Assembly: GCF_000764305.2 (NCBI RefSeq)
Contig: NW_025941450.1
Location: 1 to 64,000, forward strand
DNA length: 64,000 bases
Direction: 5' to 3'
DNA from: Hyalella azteca
Lineage: Eukaryota; Arthropoda; Malacostraca; Amphipoda; Hyalellidae
This document shows, one piece after another, positions 9,536 to 20,535 of the stretch. The translations under genes and the position numbers were made by a program. Numbering within the stretch: the stretch's first letter is position 1; each line of letters opens with the position of its first letter. The notes beneath the pieces are model-generated. The model was not told where the DNA came from. It was given only the letters and a program-made list of their open reading frames with translations, and searched no databases.

Positions 9536-11600
9536 ATCGGGCGCTTAATTGCACTGATAATTATTTTAAACGAACTAACAGTAATAATACCAAGTATATT
9601 AATATCTTTAAGAAACCGTTCAAAAAGCAATGGGTGTCTCCCTCCAATTCCGATTTGTACGTCGACGTTGCTAAGGCAATCGGTAGGCCACCGACTAACT
9701 TCTAGCTATAAATTGGACTAGTAGAATGAAATAAGTTCAATTCTCTCTTTATATTGGACAATACCACAATAAATTGTTCAATCTTGCTACGGATACAGTT
9801 TACAGTAATTTAGCAACTGCTGCAATGGTAGCATACTCAATTATAATATACTACACGTAGGGTAACAGTCCTGTTAAGTTCTTTATCAATTGTCGCTGCA
9901 AGGTTTAAATTTACTCCTATTATCTTTTATTTACTCCTATTTTTATCTTTGTCATGTGATAACAGAATCAGCTAAAAATGTGTAATAACTACGGTATTTC
10001 GGTTTCATTTGCAATGAAACCTAATTTTTGGCGCGAAGTGCGCAAAAACTTGAACTCGCTGATTCCATGATCTCGTGACAATGATTAACAGGAGTAGTAA
10101 GATGTAAAATTTATAGCTGAATTCAAACCTCGTGCTGCGACAATCGATTTAACCTGCACCAACATAACAAATATGTCAGCATTCGTGCATATGATAATCA
10201 TGTTTGACTATATTGCTTCCTACTTTGAGGCATAGTTTCTCAAAAATAGTTCCTTGTCATTTTCACATGTGTATTAATGGCAGGGAATATTTCCATCGCG
10301 TCAAGTGTCCTGAAATTCTACAAACAATTGCACTTTACACATTACTGCAATCAAACTGACGCAATTTATCGTACAATTTCGAGTTTAATTCAAACTAAAT
10401 GGAATTATCAAATTTCAGAAATTGTGGACGGCACAATTTACGCTGGCTATTAAATAAACAATTCCGCGCGTCCACTTTGCCCAGCAGTTTCGTCGCGCTC
10501 GGAGACAGGCGAAGAACTGTTCTTCGAGTAGACAACCAACATTACATGAAACATTTTGAACCCCAAATCATGAAATTAACGGCTTAGAATGATTCCATTC
10601 GTCGCCTCACAAGCTGGTCTTACAACTAAGAATACATTGGAGAGAGCAATAATAAAATACATACAAGTGCGCGACCGAAAAACGCTTATTTTCATATCTG
10701 CGACGAATCAGGCTATGCTACAAGTCAGATGATGATCTTGTATTACTGCGAATATGCGTATTAATGCGAATTTGATCCCAATGATGAAATTCTAGTCTTC
10801 CATGGGTTTTTGAAGGCTCACAGACAAATTAAGTCGATCACCAAGGAGAAAAGACATGCTACTGGAAATAGTTATGCCCGTACCCTGCATTAAAACAAGT
10901 CGAAGACTGAAGAAAGCAGTATTGAGTGCAAGTGTTGAGAGATAACAGGCAAAAGCGTGAATTAATAAAAATTTTTAAATTTACGTGATTGTAGTTTCCA
11001 TGACTACCTCGGGTGATTACATCTCGGTTTCTCACTACTCATTTGCGCAACAGAAAACGTCGCAGCATATCCATGCTACATCGCATTTATCCGCACACAA
11101 ATAACTTCTGGAAAAATCGTCAGGTTACCACAAAACCTCCCGAGCAACACCAGGCCGCCGTGCAAGCTTCATATACAACAAGAGTTCAACAATTCACGAC
11201 GGCAAAAAAAAATTAGAAATTAGGCAGCAATACATAGAAGACTAAAACGATCCATGGTCTCTACAAAACGTAAATTAGGATAACATCGGATTAAATGAAA
11301 CTATTTAATTATCTAAATAAAACTATAAAATAATTCTTCATGTAGAACTTCGAACATTAGACAACAGGGACACAATTTAGCATCAACATTTCGACTTCCT
11401 AAACACAACACCGATGATGTACTGCGTTTGAACTTTTTCATTAATTTTTTGTCAATATCCAATATACAAATGTGGCATAGAGTCTAGATAAATATACTAG
11501 TAACAATTTAGTTATAAATTTGTACTTTTAAGGCCAATTACTAAGTGTCTTCGCAGCACCTGCTTCCAAATCCAGCGTGACAAATCTCTCAATACTTCAT
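9536..11600. other. no gene recognised
   Basis: Ordinary AT-rich sequence downstream of the bZIP gene. A short plus-strand frame ending at 9705 (...VDVAKAIGRPPTNF) follows the LINE but is not a family I recognise. Confidence 0.5.
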
Positions 11601-11602
11601 AC

Positions 11603-11608
11603 TTTATT
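11603..11608 (-). terminator. AATAAA polyadenylation signal of bZIP gene
   Basis: Minus-strand AATAAAG starts 28 bp after the stop codon. A second AATAAA overlaps the stop codon itself (AAGAAATAAAAC). Confidence 0.5.
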
Positions 11609-11635
11609 GTGCTTAGTTTTGGTAACATAGCTGTT

Positions 11636-12997
11636 TTATTTCTTCGATAAACAACTCCTGCAGGTATTTGGGTCAGCCGCAATCCTCTTCATAACCTCGT
11701 ACTGACGCTGAACCTTCTCAAATAACAACTTCAACCTCTCATTTCTATTGGACTCCGCAACTAAATCGCTCTTCATTTGTTCCAACATGTTCTTCTTTTT
11801 GAGACGTGATTTCTTCGAAGCTATGTTGTTTGCTTCCTTGTTCCTGCGATATTTTTGTGCATCTATTTCACGTTGCTTGCCGCGCGGTAGTCTACTGAAC
11901 CCAACGAACGCGCTGTCTCTGGCTCCTGCAGAGCGTCTGTGCTTGCCGCTATAACTGCGCGGTGAAACATGGAACTCTTCATCTTCGCTGTCCTCACTCT
12001 CATCTTCGCGGTCTGAAAGCATGCTTATGTCAATGGAAGCGTGCCCATTGTTCCCAGAAAGGTTGCTCGAAGAAAGACCAAGGATTGCCGCATCTTGTGG
12101 AGACTCGCCGTCTGACGTGGTTATGTCAATGGTGGCGCGGCCATCGCTCCAGAAGTTGTTTCTCGAAGAAGGACCCGGGATTGCTGCATCTGGTAGACGC
12201 TCGATATGATGGGACGGGCCAGCGATGCTATCAGACGGAATATTGCAAAAAACTTGCAAGGTATTGTCATTAATGGTTTCAGAAGGAATATTTCCTTGAT
12301 TAAACGATTGTGATTCACTTGAACTTGAGGTAATACCTGAACTTGCGTTGCACTGTTGACCGACAGATGGGTCGGACAAATGGATGAATTTATCAGCAGG
12401 AATTATTATGACACTGTTGTTATGACGCACCAAATTTTGGACTGAGATACCGGGATGACGTACCAAATTTCGGACTGGAGTGCTGTGATGACGCACCGAG
12501 TTTTGTACTGGGGTGCTGGGATGACGTACCGAAACTTGTACTGGGGTGCTGGGATGACGTACCGAAATTTGGACTGGGGTGCTGGGATGACGTACCGAAA
12601 CTTGGACTGGGGTGCTGGGATGAAGTACCGAAACTTGGACTGGGGTGCTGGGATGAAGTACCGAGTTTTGTACTGGCATGTTCTGATGAGGTACCGAATT
12701 CAAGACTTGTATGCTGTGATGACGCACTGAATTTTGGGTGGAGACGCTTGGATAACGAACTGAGTGTTGTGATGTGATGTTGGGGTTACGTAGAGGAAAT
12801 GGAGCCCCCATGACGGTGTTACGACAGTAACTATTATTATTCAAGCGCACTTTCTTCAGTTTGAGTTCTGGAATGCTTTGAGGAGCCAGCCTCTTGAGAG
12901 GCTTCTGAGCTGCGCGGGCTCCACCGTGTCGAGGCATGGAACAGCTTCTTATTACCGACACCTTGATGGTAGGCTTTGTGTGTTGCTGAAGTTCGTT
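11636..12997 (-). CDS. bZIP transcription factor, last coding exon (bZIP domain)
   Basis: 453 codons plus TAA, entered in phase 0 after TTGGTTTCAG. Parts in order: a basic N-terminal stretch; about twelve 10-residue repeats of the type SVRHPSTPVQ; a serine-rich linker; an acidic patch DREDESEDSEDEE; and a C-terminal bZIP domain. The basic region KYRRNKEANNIASKKSRLKK has the invariant N-x7-R pattern, as in PAR, C/EBP and related proteins, so it should bind DNA as a dimer. The zipper is short and degenerate, with heptad positions L, L, N, F, Y. It ends with NTCRSCLSKK. I cannot assign the subfamily, so no symbol is given. Confidence 0.9.
   Translation of the reverse strand, partial: NELQQHTKPTIKVSVIRSCSMPRHGGARAAQKPLKRLAPQSIPELKLKKVRLNNNSYCRNTVMGAPFPLRNPNITSQHSVRYPSVSTQNSVRHHSIQVLNSVPHQNMPVQNSVLHPSTPVQVSVLHPSTPVQVSVRHPSTPVQISVRHPSTPVQVSVRHPSTPVQNSVRHHSTPVRNLVRHPGISVQNLVRHNNSVIIIPADKFIHLSDPSVGQQCNASSGITSSSSESQSFNQGNIPSETINDNTLQVFCNIPSDSIAGPSHHIERLPDAAIPGPSSRNNFWSDGRATIDITTSDGESPQDAAILGLSSSNLSGNNGHASIDISMLSDREDESEDSEDEEFHVSPRSYSGKHRRSAGARDSAFVGFSRLPRGKQREIDAQKYRRNKEANNIASKKSRLKKKNMLEQMKSDLVAESNRNERLKLLFEKVQRQYEVMKRIAADPNTCRSCLSKK
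12440..12750 (-). repeat. 30-bp coding minisatellite in bZIP exon
   Basis: About ten 30-bp units encode decapeptides of the type V-S-V-R-H-P-S-T-P-V-Q. Central units are nearly identical (HPSTPVQVSV, HPSTPVQISV); outer ones drift (HHSIQVLNSV, HPGISVQNLV). The reading frame is preserved throughout. Confidence 0.95.
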
Positions 12998-13247
12998 CTG
13001 AAACCAATAACAAATTAGGACTAGAAAGATCATTTACAAAGTAAGCTAAAATAGTAATATAAATGTTTCTTTTTTTTTAAATACGAAAAGCAATTACGGT
13101 ACTACAATTTAGTAAAAGTGTATTGCGAAGTGCACACATTTATGGTTTATTGTTTGTGCTATAGTAATTTGGTGTTTCACCTGGCGTATTTTCGCGTGCG
13201 TGAATGATTCGACAAGAAAACGGTTATCAGCACTGAACGTTACTCAC

Positions 13248-14422
13248 CTTAGTTTGTATGTTGAAGGAAGGATCAAATTCTATATGGAGAGGTGTAGGGT
13301 TGACAGGAGTTGGAAGTGAAGATGACTCATTGGCAACGCCACTCTGGTTTGCGTGCGTCACTGGGTTGAACTGCTCCAGCAATAAATTAGACATTTTTCC
13401 GGGGTTAACTGAGGGTTTTATTTCAGGGGCGGGATTATTCGACATTTGAGTCAATTCCGACTCAAGGGAAGGATTTAAATCGCGATCAACAGATGTGAAG
13501 GCACAAAAATCTGTAGATTTTAGCATCAAATCAGACTGTTTTTGCGTGAGCATGCGTGATTCAACTGCGTCATTTGCTTCAAATTTAGATTTCAAATTTT
13601 CAGTAATCTGTGCAGAATTCGCCAGCGTAGGCACCGTAAAGAGTTGCAGAGGCTCACAGGTTGCATTGATGATAGCCGAATGGTCCAGATCACCAGGAGA
13701 ACGTTCCAGATTAATTTTTAAAGAATCTTCTGCACTCCCCAACAACATCCCTGGTTCCTCTGAAGTGCAGAGCAGTTCCATATGGTCCAAATCCGTGGGT
13801 GTGTCTGGCAACTTGTAGGAAATACTCATATCCAGCGCACTGATAGAATCATCATTTATCTCATCAACGAAGCGATTGAAATCAGCGTCATCCATTAAGT
13901 CGTTTGCCTGCGGATGGTCAAGTGTAACTTTGTCAGCAGGAAGCTCAACACCTGAGTCTTCTGGTCCTGTGTCCAGTGTTGCTGATTGATGACAAGGTAC
14001 CATCTCGGCCAAACTAGAACTGAAATTCAGATCATTGCAATAGCTCTCAGGCTTATTATTGCAATCAGTGGGTGCATAGAGCGTTCGGCTTTCATTGCGG
14101 TTACCAGCGGAATCCAAGCCCATGTAAGGACAATGATTGCGATCAGCATTGACTGGTTTAACATTATCTTGAAGGGAGAAAGGGAATTCACATTTGGGGG
14201 TTGTGGTCCCCATTATTCCGCAGTTGACGTTTTCTGTTCCGTTCGAGGTTGAATCTTGACACAACGATACAATATTTGAAGCACATGATGTCGCGGAAGA
14301 AGTCTCGTTCTCAATACCGCCAAATGTTTTGTGGTCAAAAGGTAAAATCTCGTCCATATCCGTAAATAATTCATTGTCGAGATTAAGATCCCTGCTCGCC
14401 GGGAAATCGAACATTTCTCGGA
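13248..14422 (-). CDS. bZIP transcription factor, large acidic exon
   Basis: 1175 bases, acceptor TTCTCTTTCAG, donor ACTAAG|GTGAGT; joins in phase 1 upstream and phase 0 downstream. Its 391 codons begin REMFDFPASRDLNLDNELF, then TDMDEILPFD, an acidic and hydrophobic pattern typical of transactivation domains. Further acidic clusters follow (MDDADFNRFVDEINDD, TDLDHMELL). No enzymatic or structured domain is visible; the composition is rich in Ser, Asn and Asp, as expected for a disordered activation region. Confidence 0.85.
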
Positions 14423-15119
14423 CTGAAAGAGAACATGAATGAAATAAGAATGAAGAACTCCATGAAACAAAAAATTTAGAGATTGCTAAGATATGAAAGC
14501 AAAACCCTTCATTTACAGATATAAATTAAGTTCACATAAACAAAATGGAATACAAATTTTCAGATGACAATTTGTCAAAATTTTAGTCAATATTCAGCAT
14601 CCCTACGGACAATTGAATATTCTAACTTCGTATACTTATATTAGTAAAAATATGTGGATTGGATTCTACAATACTTAATAATTGTACAAGATACTTGAAT
14701 CATCTACTAACAATTAATAGATGGAATAGCTCGTCGTCAAAACCTGATGCTGATATGTCCATAAAATTAGGTAACAAATCAAAAACGTATTAGAGTAGCT
14801 GCCTCTGTACATGACTCTGCTGATGTGTTCCAATAATGCCAGATAACGAATATATAGAATAGCTTTTAGCGCATCGGTTCGATAGTTCCAACAATTCTGT
14901 AAAAATTTCTGCAGCCATTAACTTGAGAACTGTACTGTTGGCAAGAATCTATGAACGACGAACGAATTGCACAGTCGTGAAGGAAAACAATAATAATTCC
15001 TGAGCATAAATGGAAATTTGAAGCTTTGCTCGATATATCAAAAGATATTCAAATGAGATTCTACCCTCCATCTCGACGCCGTGTGAGGTATATAATGTAG
15101 AATAATGTGCATTACGTAC

Positions 15120-15246
15120 CCACATCTGGAGTATTGAGTTCGTCACACTGAAAATGTTCAGCTAATGGTGCACGAGTTGCAATTTGACTATGAGAGGAGA
15201 TGTTGATGCCGCTGACTCCTGACATGCTGCTCCCAAGAATTGGGTC
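15120..15246 (-). CDS. bZIP transcription factor, second coding exon
   Basis: 42 codons plus one base. Acceptor TTAATTTTTCAG, donor GATGTGG|GTACGT. Encodes DPILGSSMSGVSGINISSHS, then an ATRAPLAEHFQCDEL segment ending NTPDV. The split Val codon joins exactly to the next exon (PDV|VREMF). Serine-rich, no known domain. Confidence 0.8.
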
Positions 15247-15864
15247 CTGAAAAATTAAGAAACTTTCATAGCTCAGCTAACAAAAATTTGAACAAAGTTT
15301 AGGCAATTTATTCGACCTATACTTTGTTGATAAGGATAACAGAACTTGATCACATAACCAGACACGTTCGAGAAAACAAACTCATCCAAGTAATAAAATA
15401 CCCTTTTTAACCATTATGCTAAAAGAAAAAATGTACATACAGGGAAATGGCGAGTTCAAGAAAAAAACATTAACATTACCGTATCTAGAAGTAAAATACA
15501 GAAAGCCTGAAATGAGCAAACCTAATGTGACGTAAGCATTTTTGGAAAAGTATAGGTTCAAGTGAGCAACTGCACAAAAATATTCAAAATAAGCTTCGTC
15601 AGGAAAGAGAACAATGAAATTCCCGAGAAAATCTACAGAAAAGATTCGCATGCATTGAATTCCGAGTAGAGGCATAACCTTAATATCCAGCTCATGCCGG
15701 CCAAAGAAATGCCAAATGAATAGTGAATGAAGGAGGAGGGGTCACAGTATTTTCTCCTAAGTTATTAACATCATGTCGTCCTCTGGTACTTAATGCTTAT
15801 CAACGTTGCATCTAGTACCTTACTCTTAAACTCATGCCGGCCAACAAAGTACACCCCAAATCAC

Positions 15865-16014
15865 CAGTGACTGAGTGAGGGGCGACATCGCAACACCAGC
15901 TCCCAGCGAAGTGTCGGCCGCGTTCGTAGGGCGGCAGATCTGGTAGGACCGGAGGGTCTCCGTCGCACTGGAGCGGTTCTCCGTCAGGGAAGAACCCGGG
16001 TATACGTGAGCCAT
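15865..16014 (-). CDS. bZIP transcription factor, first coding segment (start codon)
   Basis: The exon is 15865-16068 (acceptor ATATTTCAG at its 5' side, donor TCACTG|GTGATT). I place the start at 16014 because CCACAATGG fits the arthropod start context well, and because, with the upstream exons joined, an in-frame TAG lies near 21766 with no ATG in between. The 50 codons run MAHVYPGSSLTENRSSATET to SPLTQSL and join in phase 0 to DPILGSS. Another frame is open across the exon and could use a donor at 15834 (AGA|GTAAGG), but it fits neither neighbour's phase. Confidence 0.7.
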
Positions 16015-16512
16015 TGTGGAAACTAGCGGACAGCTGCTGGTTCCTAAGTGATCGATACATCGCTGGGTCTGAAATATAAAAATAATCATTGATAAAAAAT
16101 ATTATGACGTTTATAAAGAGTAGCCTTGCATGGGTGGACGTAATTAAGGCTTACCAGTCCGGTAAATAATGTTTAGAAATTATGAACACAGAAACCGAAG
16201 CTTGTGACGTGTAGTTGATAGTCTCGCTAATAGTATTTTCTAACTAATGAAGCTGAATTTTTCCAAAGATCTGAAGGTGAATTATTCAATATCAGTTCGT
16301 GGCATAATCAATGCTCAAATTCTAATCTATATCTGGCCGCAGGTATAACTATTAAATCACCAACTCATAATGACGAATGTGCAATTGATCCAAATCATCC
16401 AATAATTAATATTATGCAACTGCAGGAATAACATTTTTAGAATCATTTTTAAACTGATATGATTAAAAATTTAAAAGCAAAGAATAGTCCACAAAAATTC
16501 ATATCTTTATAG

Positions 16513-16551
16513 AAAACGTTTCGGAGTCCAGCTCCATCGTCAGTTCGTAGA
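16513..16551 (-). ncRNA. hammerhead-ribozyme-like motif (inverted arm)
   Basis: Minus strand CTGACGA, short stem GGAG-CTGGA-CTCC, then GAAAC. Mirror copy of the motif at 17792. Confidence 0.5.
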
Positions 16552-17042
16552 ATCTAGAATATGCATAGAAAGTCACAAGTTAATACAATTGAAAGCACAG
16601 AACACAATTAGAACCTAAATTTACAAGTAATAGGGCAAAAAACCTATCTATTCACAATTTCAAGGGGATAGGAGCTCACAGCTGAATTTAAACTGGGCCT
16701 AAGCTTAAAAATGTACAATGATTCTAAGATACGCTAATCTGAAGTACCGGAGGTAGAAGCTAACACCCTAAAGTCACTGTCAGAAACAGGCACATCACAC
16801 TGCTCAGCGTGAGTGCGCACAGCCGAATGAGGGGGGCGCGATAGCAACTGTCCGGTCCTACAACTCCTGCCCTTATGCTCAGCGATCCTGGAATAAAGAT
16901 TACGTGAAGTCATACCGACGTACGCAGATGCACATTGTGCACAACGAAATTGATAAACCAGGGACGATCGCATATGAACAGGGAGCATATCTTTATATCT
17001 AAAGAAAGAACCGATTTTGAAATTGTTAACCAGAACAATATA

Positions 17043-17699
17043 CGCATTTGCTCAACATACCAGGCTATGCATGCTGAATTTGAATTTTTAAGAAATATTT
17101 TCTCGCTCAATGGATTTCCGGCAAGTTTGGTGTATACCCAAATCAAGAAATTTATGTCGAAGCGATTCAGTGAGGTTGCTCCCGAGCGCGATAGTAGGAA
17201 CGTTATTTTTTGTTCTTTTCCATACTTCGGCCCTGCGTCCGAAGCTATGTCAAGAGAATTAAAAGTCTTCTTCAATAGATACTTTCCAAGCGTTAAACTC
17301 TATATTGTTCTGGTTAACAATTTCAAAATCGGTTCTTTCTTTAGATATAAAGATATGCTCCCTGTTCATATGCGATCGTCCCTGGTTTATCAATTTCGTT
17401 GTGCACAATGTGCATCTGCGTACGTCGGTATGACTTCACGTAATCTTTATTCCAGGATCGCTGAGCATAAGGGCAGGAGTTGTAGGACCGGACAGTTGCT
17501 ATCGCGCCCCCCTCATTCGGCTGTGCGCACTCACGCCGAGCAGTGTGATGTGCCTGTTTCTGACAGTGACTTTAGGGTGTTAGCTTCTACCTCCGGTACT
17601 TCAGATTTGCGTATCTTAGAATCATTGTACATTTTTAAGCTTAGGCCCAGTTTAAATTCAGCTGTGAGCTCCTATCCCCTTGAAATTGTGAATAGATAG
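17043..17699 (+). CDS. Penelope-like element ORF, 3' part with GIY-YIG endonuclease
   Basis: The frame stays open from within the inverted arm (16935), but genuine element coding should begin in the loop near 17043. The first part (QAMHAEFEFLRNIFSLNGFP) resembles the region between reverse transcriptase and endonuclease. The C-terminal part has CAQCASAYVGMTSRNLYSRI and then AEHKG, which is the GIY-YIG nuclease pattern of Penelope-like elements with its preceding C-x2-C and the R-x3-H helix. It continues through the H-x3-C region (HAEQCDV) to ILESLYIFKLRPSLN, and stops at TAG 17697-17699. No reverse transcriptase palm is present, so the copy is dead by truncation. Confidence 0.85.
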   Translation, partial: RICSTYQAMHAEFEFLRNIFSLNGFPASLVYTQIKKFMSKRFSEVAPERDSRNVIFCSFPYFGPASEAMSRELKVFFNRYFPSVKLYIVLVNNFKIGSFFRYKDMLPVHMRSSLVYQFRCAQCASAYVGMTSRNLYSRIAEHKGRSCRTGQLLSRPPHSAVRTHAEQCDVPVSDSDFRVLASTSGTSDLRILESLYIFKLRPSLNSAVSSYPLEIVNR

Positions 17700-17791
17700 G
17701 TTTTTTGCCCTATTACGTGTAAATTTAGGTTCTAATTGTGTTCTGTGCTTTCAATTGTATTAACTTTTGACTTTCTATGCATGTTCTAGAT

Positions 17792-17830
17792 TCTACGAAC
17801 TGACGATGGAGCTGGACTCCGAAACGTTTT
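17792..17830 (+). ncRNA. hammerhead-ribozyme-like motif
   Basis: CTGACGA, stem II-like GGAG/CTCC around a CTGGA loop, then GAAAC. Penelope-like elements are known to carry minimal hammerhead ribozymes of this form near their ends. Stems I and III were not verified. Confidence 0.55.
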
Positions 17831-17905
17831 CTATAAAGATATGAATTTTTGTGGACTATTCTTTGCTTTTAAATTTTTAGTCAACTTGCGATTTAAGCAA
17901 ATAAG

Positions 17906-20116
17906 TGACATTAATACTTCAACTGATATGATATTCTACAAATACGAAATAATACGAGATCCAGTCTTGATATATAGTTCATAGTGAGTTTCTTCTCTGC
18001 AACCCTCGTAGAATCTATTGGACGTGCATTTAAAATTTAGAATACGCGATCGGTCGTGCCAGGAACTTCTTGCCCAAAATATAGTCAAACGAAAAACTCT
18101 GCATAAAAGAATCTCCAAAGGTTCTAAATTTCAGAAAAAAATAGGCAAGTTCAAGGACTGCAGATAACACGATGCAATTAGTAAATTTTCAAGGTTTAGA
18201 TAACGCTGGGAAGTTGTGTTTAAACGTACAGTTGGCAAATTACACTTATGATGGCAGATGAATAGCAAGTGAAGATAAGCTTGTAAAATTTGTGTTATGT
18301 TTCATGCATTACGGTAACTTGACTTTTTAAAATCAATTACGAGGTTTAGATAGTCAGGTAGCTCCTGAAAACTTCGATCGCGTCTCAAGTTTGCAGAAGG
18401 CAATCACGCCAGTGATTACCCCAAACTAGGGCGAATTATCCCCTGGTATGAAAAAATAAATTTTTAGGGGCCAATAAACAGGGGGCATATTAATCTTTAA
18501 AAAAATGACATGATTATTGAGGCGAGTTTAATCTGTAAACGTGGGAACAAGAAGAAAAGTTTAAGAAGCAGTTGTCACAGCAGTGTATTTTTTCTATCCT
18601 CAGTCTTAATTTTCTGTCCATTGTTAAGTTGGACTATTGTGAACGTATTTCAGCTGTGCAACTGGGACATATGTAAATATATTAAAATAAGTTTTCATGA
18701 AAATAATGAATTCATTGTTGCTCATCTCCACATAAGTCCTTCATGTTAGCTGACACTAGATTGTTAGTGTCGCTTGAGAGGCATTAGTACCTTTCATTTA
18801 CATTAGACAGGTAGGTTTTAGTGTGGAGCCTGAGAGCGCCGCTACCGGGAATGCGGTGTCATGGTGATGACGGTTCTAAACAAGCTAAAAGTCAATTTAT
18901 TGATTGTCTGCGTGGACCGCTCGTCACCCGTTCACTTTTATTTATCACGATGTCTATACAATTCCCTGACAAATACAAACTGAAAACAACAGCAAAATTT
19001 TGAAGTTAGCCTCAACCAAGATTAAATTTGGCGCATGAACATCAACAGTTGTTTTTAGATGACAGCAGAACGGGTTATTATGAGCAATAGAAGTAGATGA
19101 ATCTTTTACATTTAGACTATTAGGTACCCCATTGTTATAAGAAAATAGGCAATAGTTTATTGTAGTATATAGATGCCAATTACCATTCCTATAATTATGT
19201 GCTCATTATTGGTGACCCAAACAAAAGCATACCTGAAGACAGCAATAGAAGTTAATGTTATTTGTATTAAATTATCCCTAATATGCACTAAATTATTCAA
19301 AAAATGCATCGTTTCCCAGGAAAATTGTTGGCAAAATTGAACTCTATCAACTCCACATACAATAAATTAGGATGAAACATATTTGATATCTTATCCAATT
19401 TATATCCCTAGATACAGGATATAGGTATATTATGTACCGTACCATTATAAATATTTTGGAAAAAATAACAGAGCAATAGAATGAATTACTATGGCCTAAG
19501 GTAATTTCAAATTGAAGACATTAGAAAATATCAATGCATTTTTTAAATAAAAACTTAAGCCCACAAAATGATCTATATTAGTTAATGAGATACGTACGTA
19601 CCAGGCAAAAAAAATTTATGCGAGTATATAATTTAAGCAAAATGGTAAGAGAAAAAATGCAATAATAACCTATCAAGATAAAAATAAATTAAAACAAAAT
19701 CTTCAGTTGAATTGAAGCAAAATGAGTAAAAAATATCAACTTTTTTCATATTCAAGGCTTTAATAAATCCTTTCCAGAATATTTGGATGTGGAATTTTTT
19801 CACTTTGTCATCTTTTCAATTCAATATACTAGTTAGGGGGTATGAGAAACTGTTCAAATTGGTAAATATAAGCCAGTTACATCAATTATCTTCATTGCTT
19901 TATTTAATAGTAAAGGTATGGTAATGATGGTTACTACTGTTTTAGTTTTGAGTTAGACAGTTTAATGAGAGTTACTGGTAATAAGAGTTGTAGGAGTTCA
20001 ACTTGATAAAAAATTCATCCATCATCAATACTATTTTAAGCAAAGGCCTGGTATTAATTATCACTAAAAAAAGGAGTATGTAAATGGGAAATAGTACCTT
20101 ATATGTTGCAACTCAC
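17906..20116. other. bZIP intron 2 remainder, no gene recognised
   Basis: AT-rich intronic sequence between the Penelope-like element and the 20117 exon. No supported coding or RNA gene. Confidence 0.5.
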
Positions 20117-20205
20117 ATTTGGTAGTTGATCTTCAACTGGAGAATGAATGGTGCTGGCTTTGCGGCTCTCACTGGTGATGATTTGACACCACACAACACC
20201 CGGGA
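20117..20205 (-). other. bZIP gene, untranslated exon 2 (predicted)
   Basis: 89 bases between an ATTGACAG acceptor and a strong CCAAAT|GTGAGT donor. The frame is open and joins in phase to the next exon (VEDQLPN|TQRC), but it has no ATG, and a TAG precedes it in frame in the predicted exon 1, so it should be 5' untranslated. A second possible acceptor 13 bp further upstream would add a TAA. Confidence 0.55.
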
Positions 20206-20287
20206 CTGTCAATTACCTGAAAAGATGCGTTTTTACATATTTGTAGACAAAGAATTACAACTAAATGGTATTTATCTGAGTTTTCTA

Positions 20288-20535
20288 TAATACAGTGCAG
20301 TGGCAAAGGTAAGACTTATTTTTCATCTTGTAGCGCAGCTTTTTGAGTAAATGATAAATTCTTGTCATTCACATTCAGTCTACTCTCAAAAGCAAGAGTT
20401 TAATGACCAAAAGAAGTTTTCCATAATACAGTCCAGTGGCAAAGGTAAGACTTATATTTCAAATGATTTATTCTTGTCAATCACATTCAGTCTATTCTCA
20501 AAAGCAAGAGTGTTAATGTCCAAAAGAAATTTTGA
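20288..20535. repeat. tandem duplication, two copies
   Basis: ATAATACAGT[G/C]CAGTGGCAAAGG begins each copy (20288 and 20423), and CACATTCAGTCTA and CTCAAAAGCAAGAG recur in order. The first copy holds about 25 extra bases. Intronic. Confidence 0.85.

Larger units (their letters stand above)
16464..17905 (+). mobile_element. Penelope-like retroelement, folded back on itself
   Basis: A 5'-truncated Penelope-like element on the plus strand (about 17043-17905) is preceded by an inverted copy of its own 3' part. The two arms, 16464-17042 and 17301-17879, are each about 579 bp and differ at only a few positions; the unique loop is 17043-17300. The right arm encodes the GIY-YIG end of the element, and both arms carry a hammerhead-like motif. 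Partial inverted structures are known for Penelope-like elements. It lies in an intron of the bZIP gene, so the pre-mRNA would form a very long hairpin. Confidence 0.88.

Noticed and set aside
9511..9705. 64-codon plus-strand frame following the LINE fragment
   Set aside because: Sequence looks non-random (VDVAKAIGRPPTNF end) but I recognise no family and cannot find neighbouring exons.
15812..16060. Alternative 82-codon frame over the first bZIP coding exon, with a donor at 15834
   Set aside because: Needs a phase-1 entry that the exon at 20117 does not provide, and its exit phase does not fit the next exon; the chosen frame fits both.
16734..16988. Minus-strand frame encoding a second GIY-YIG domain
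   Set aside because: It is the inverted arm of the same Penelope-like element, not a separate gene.
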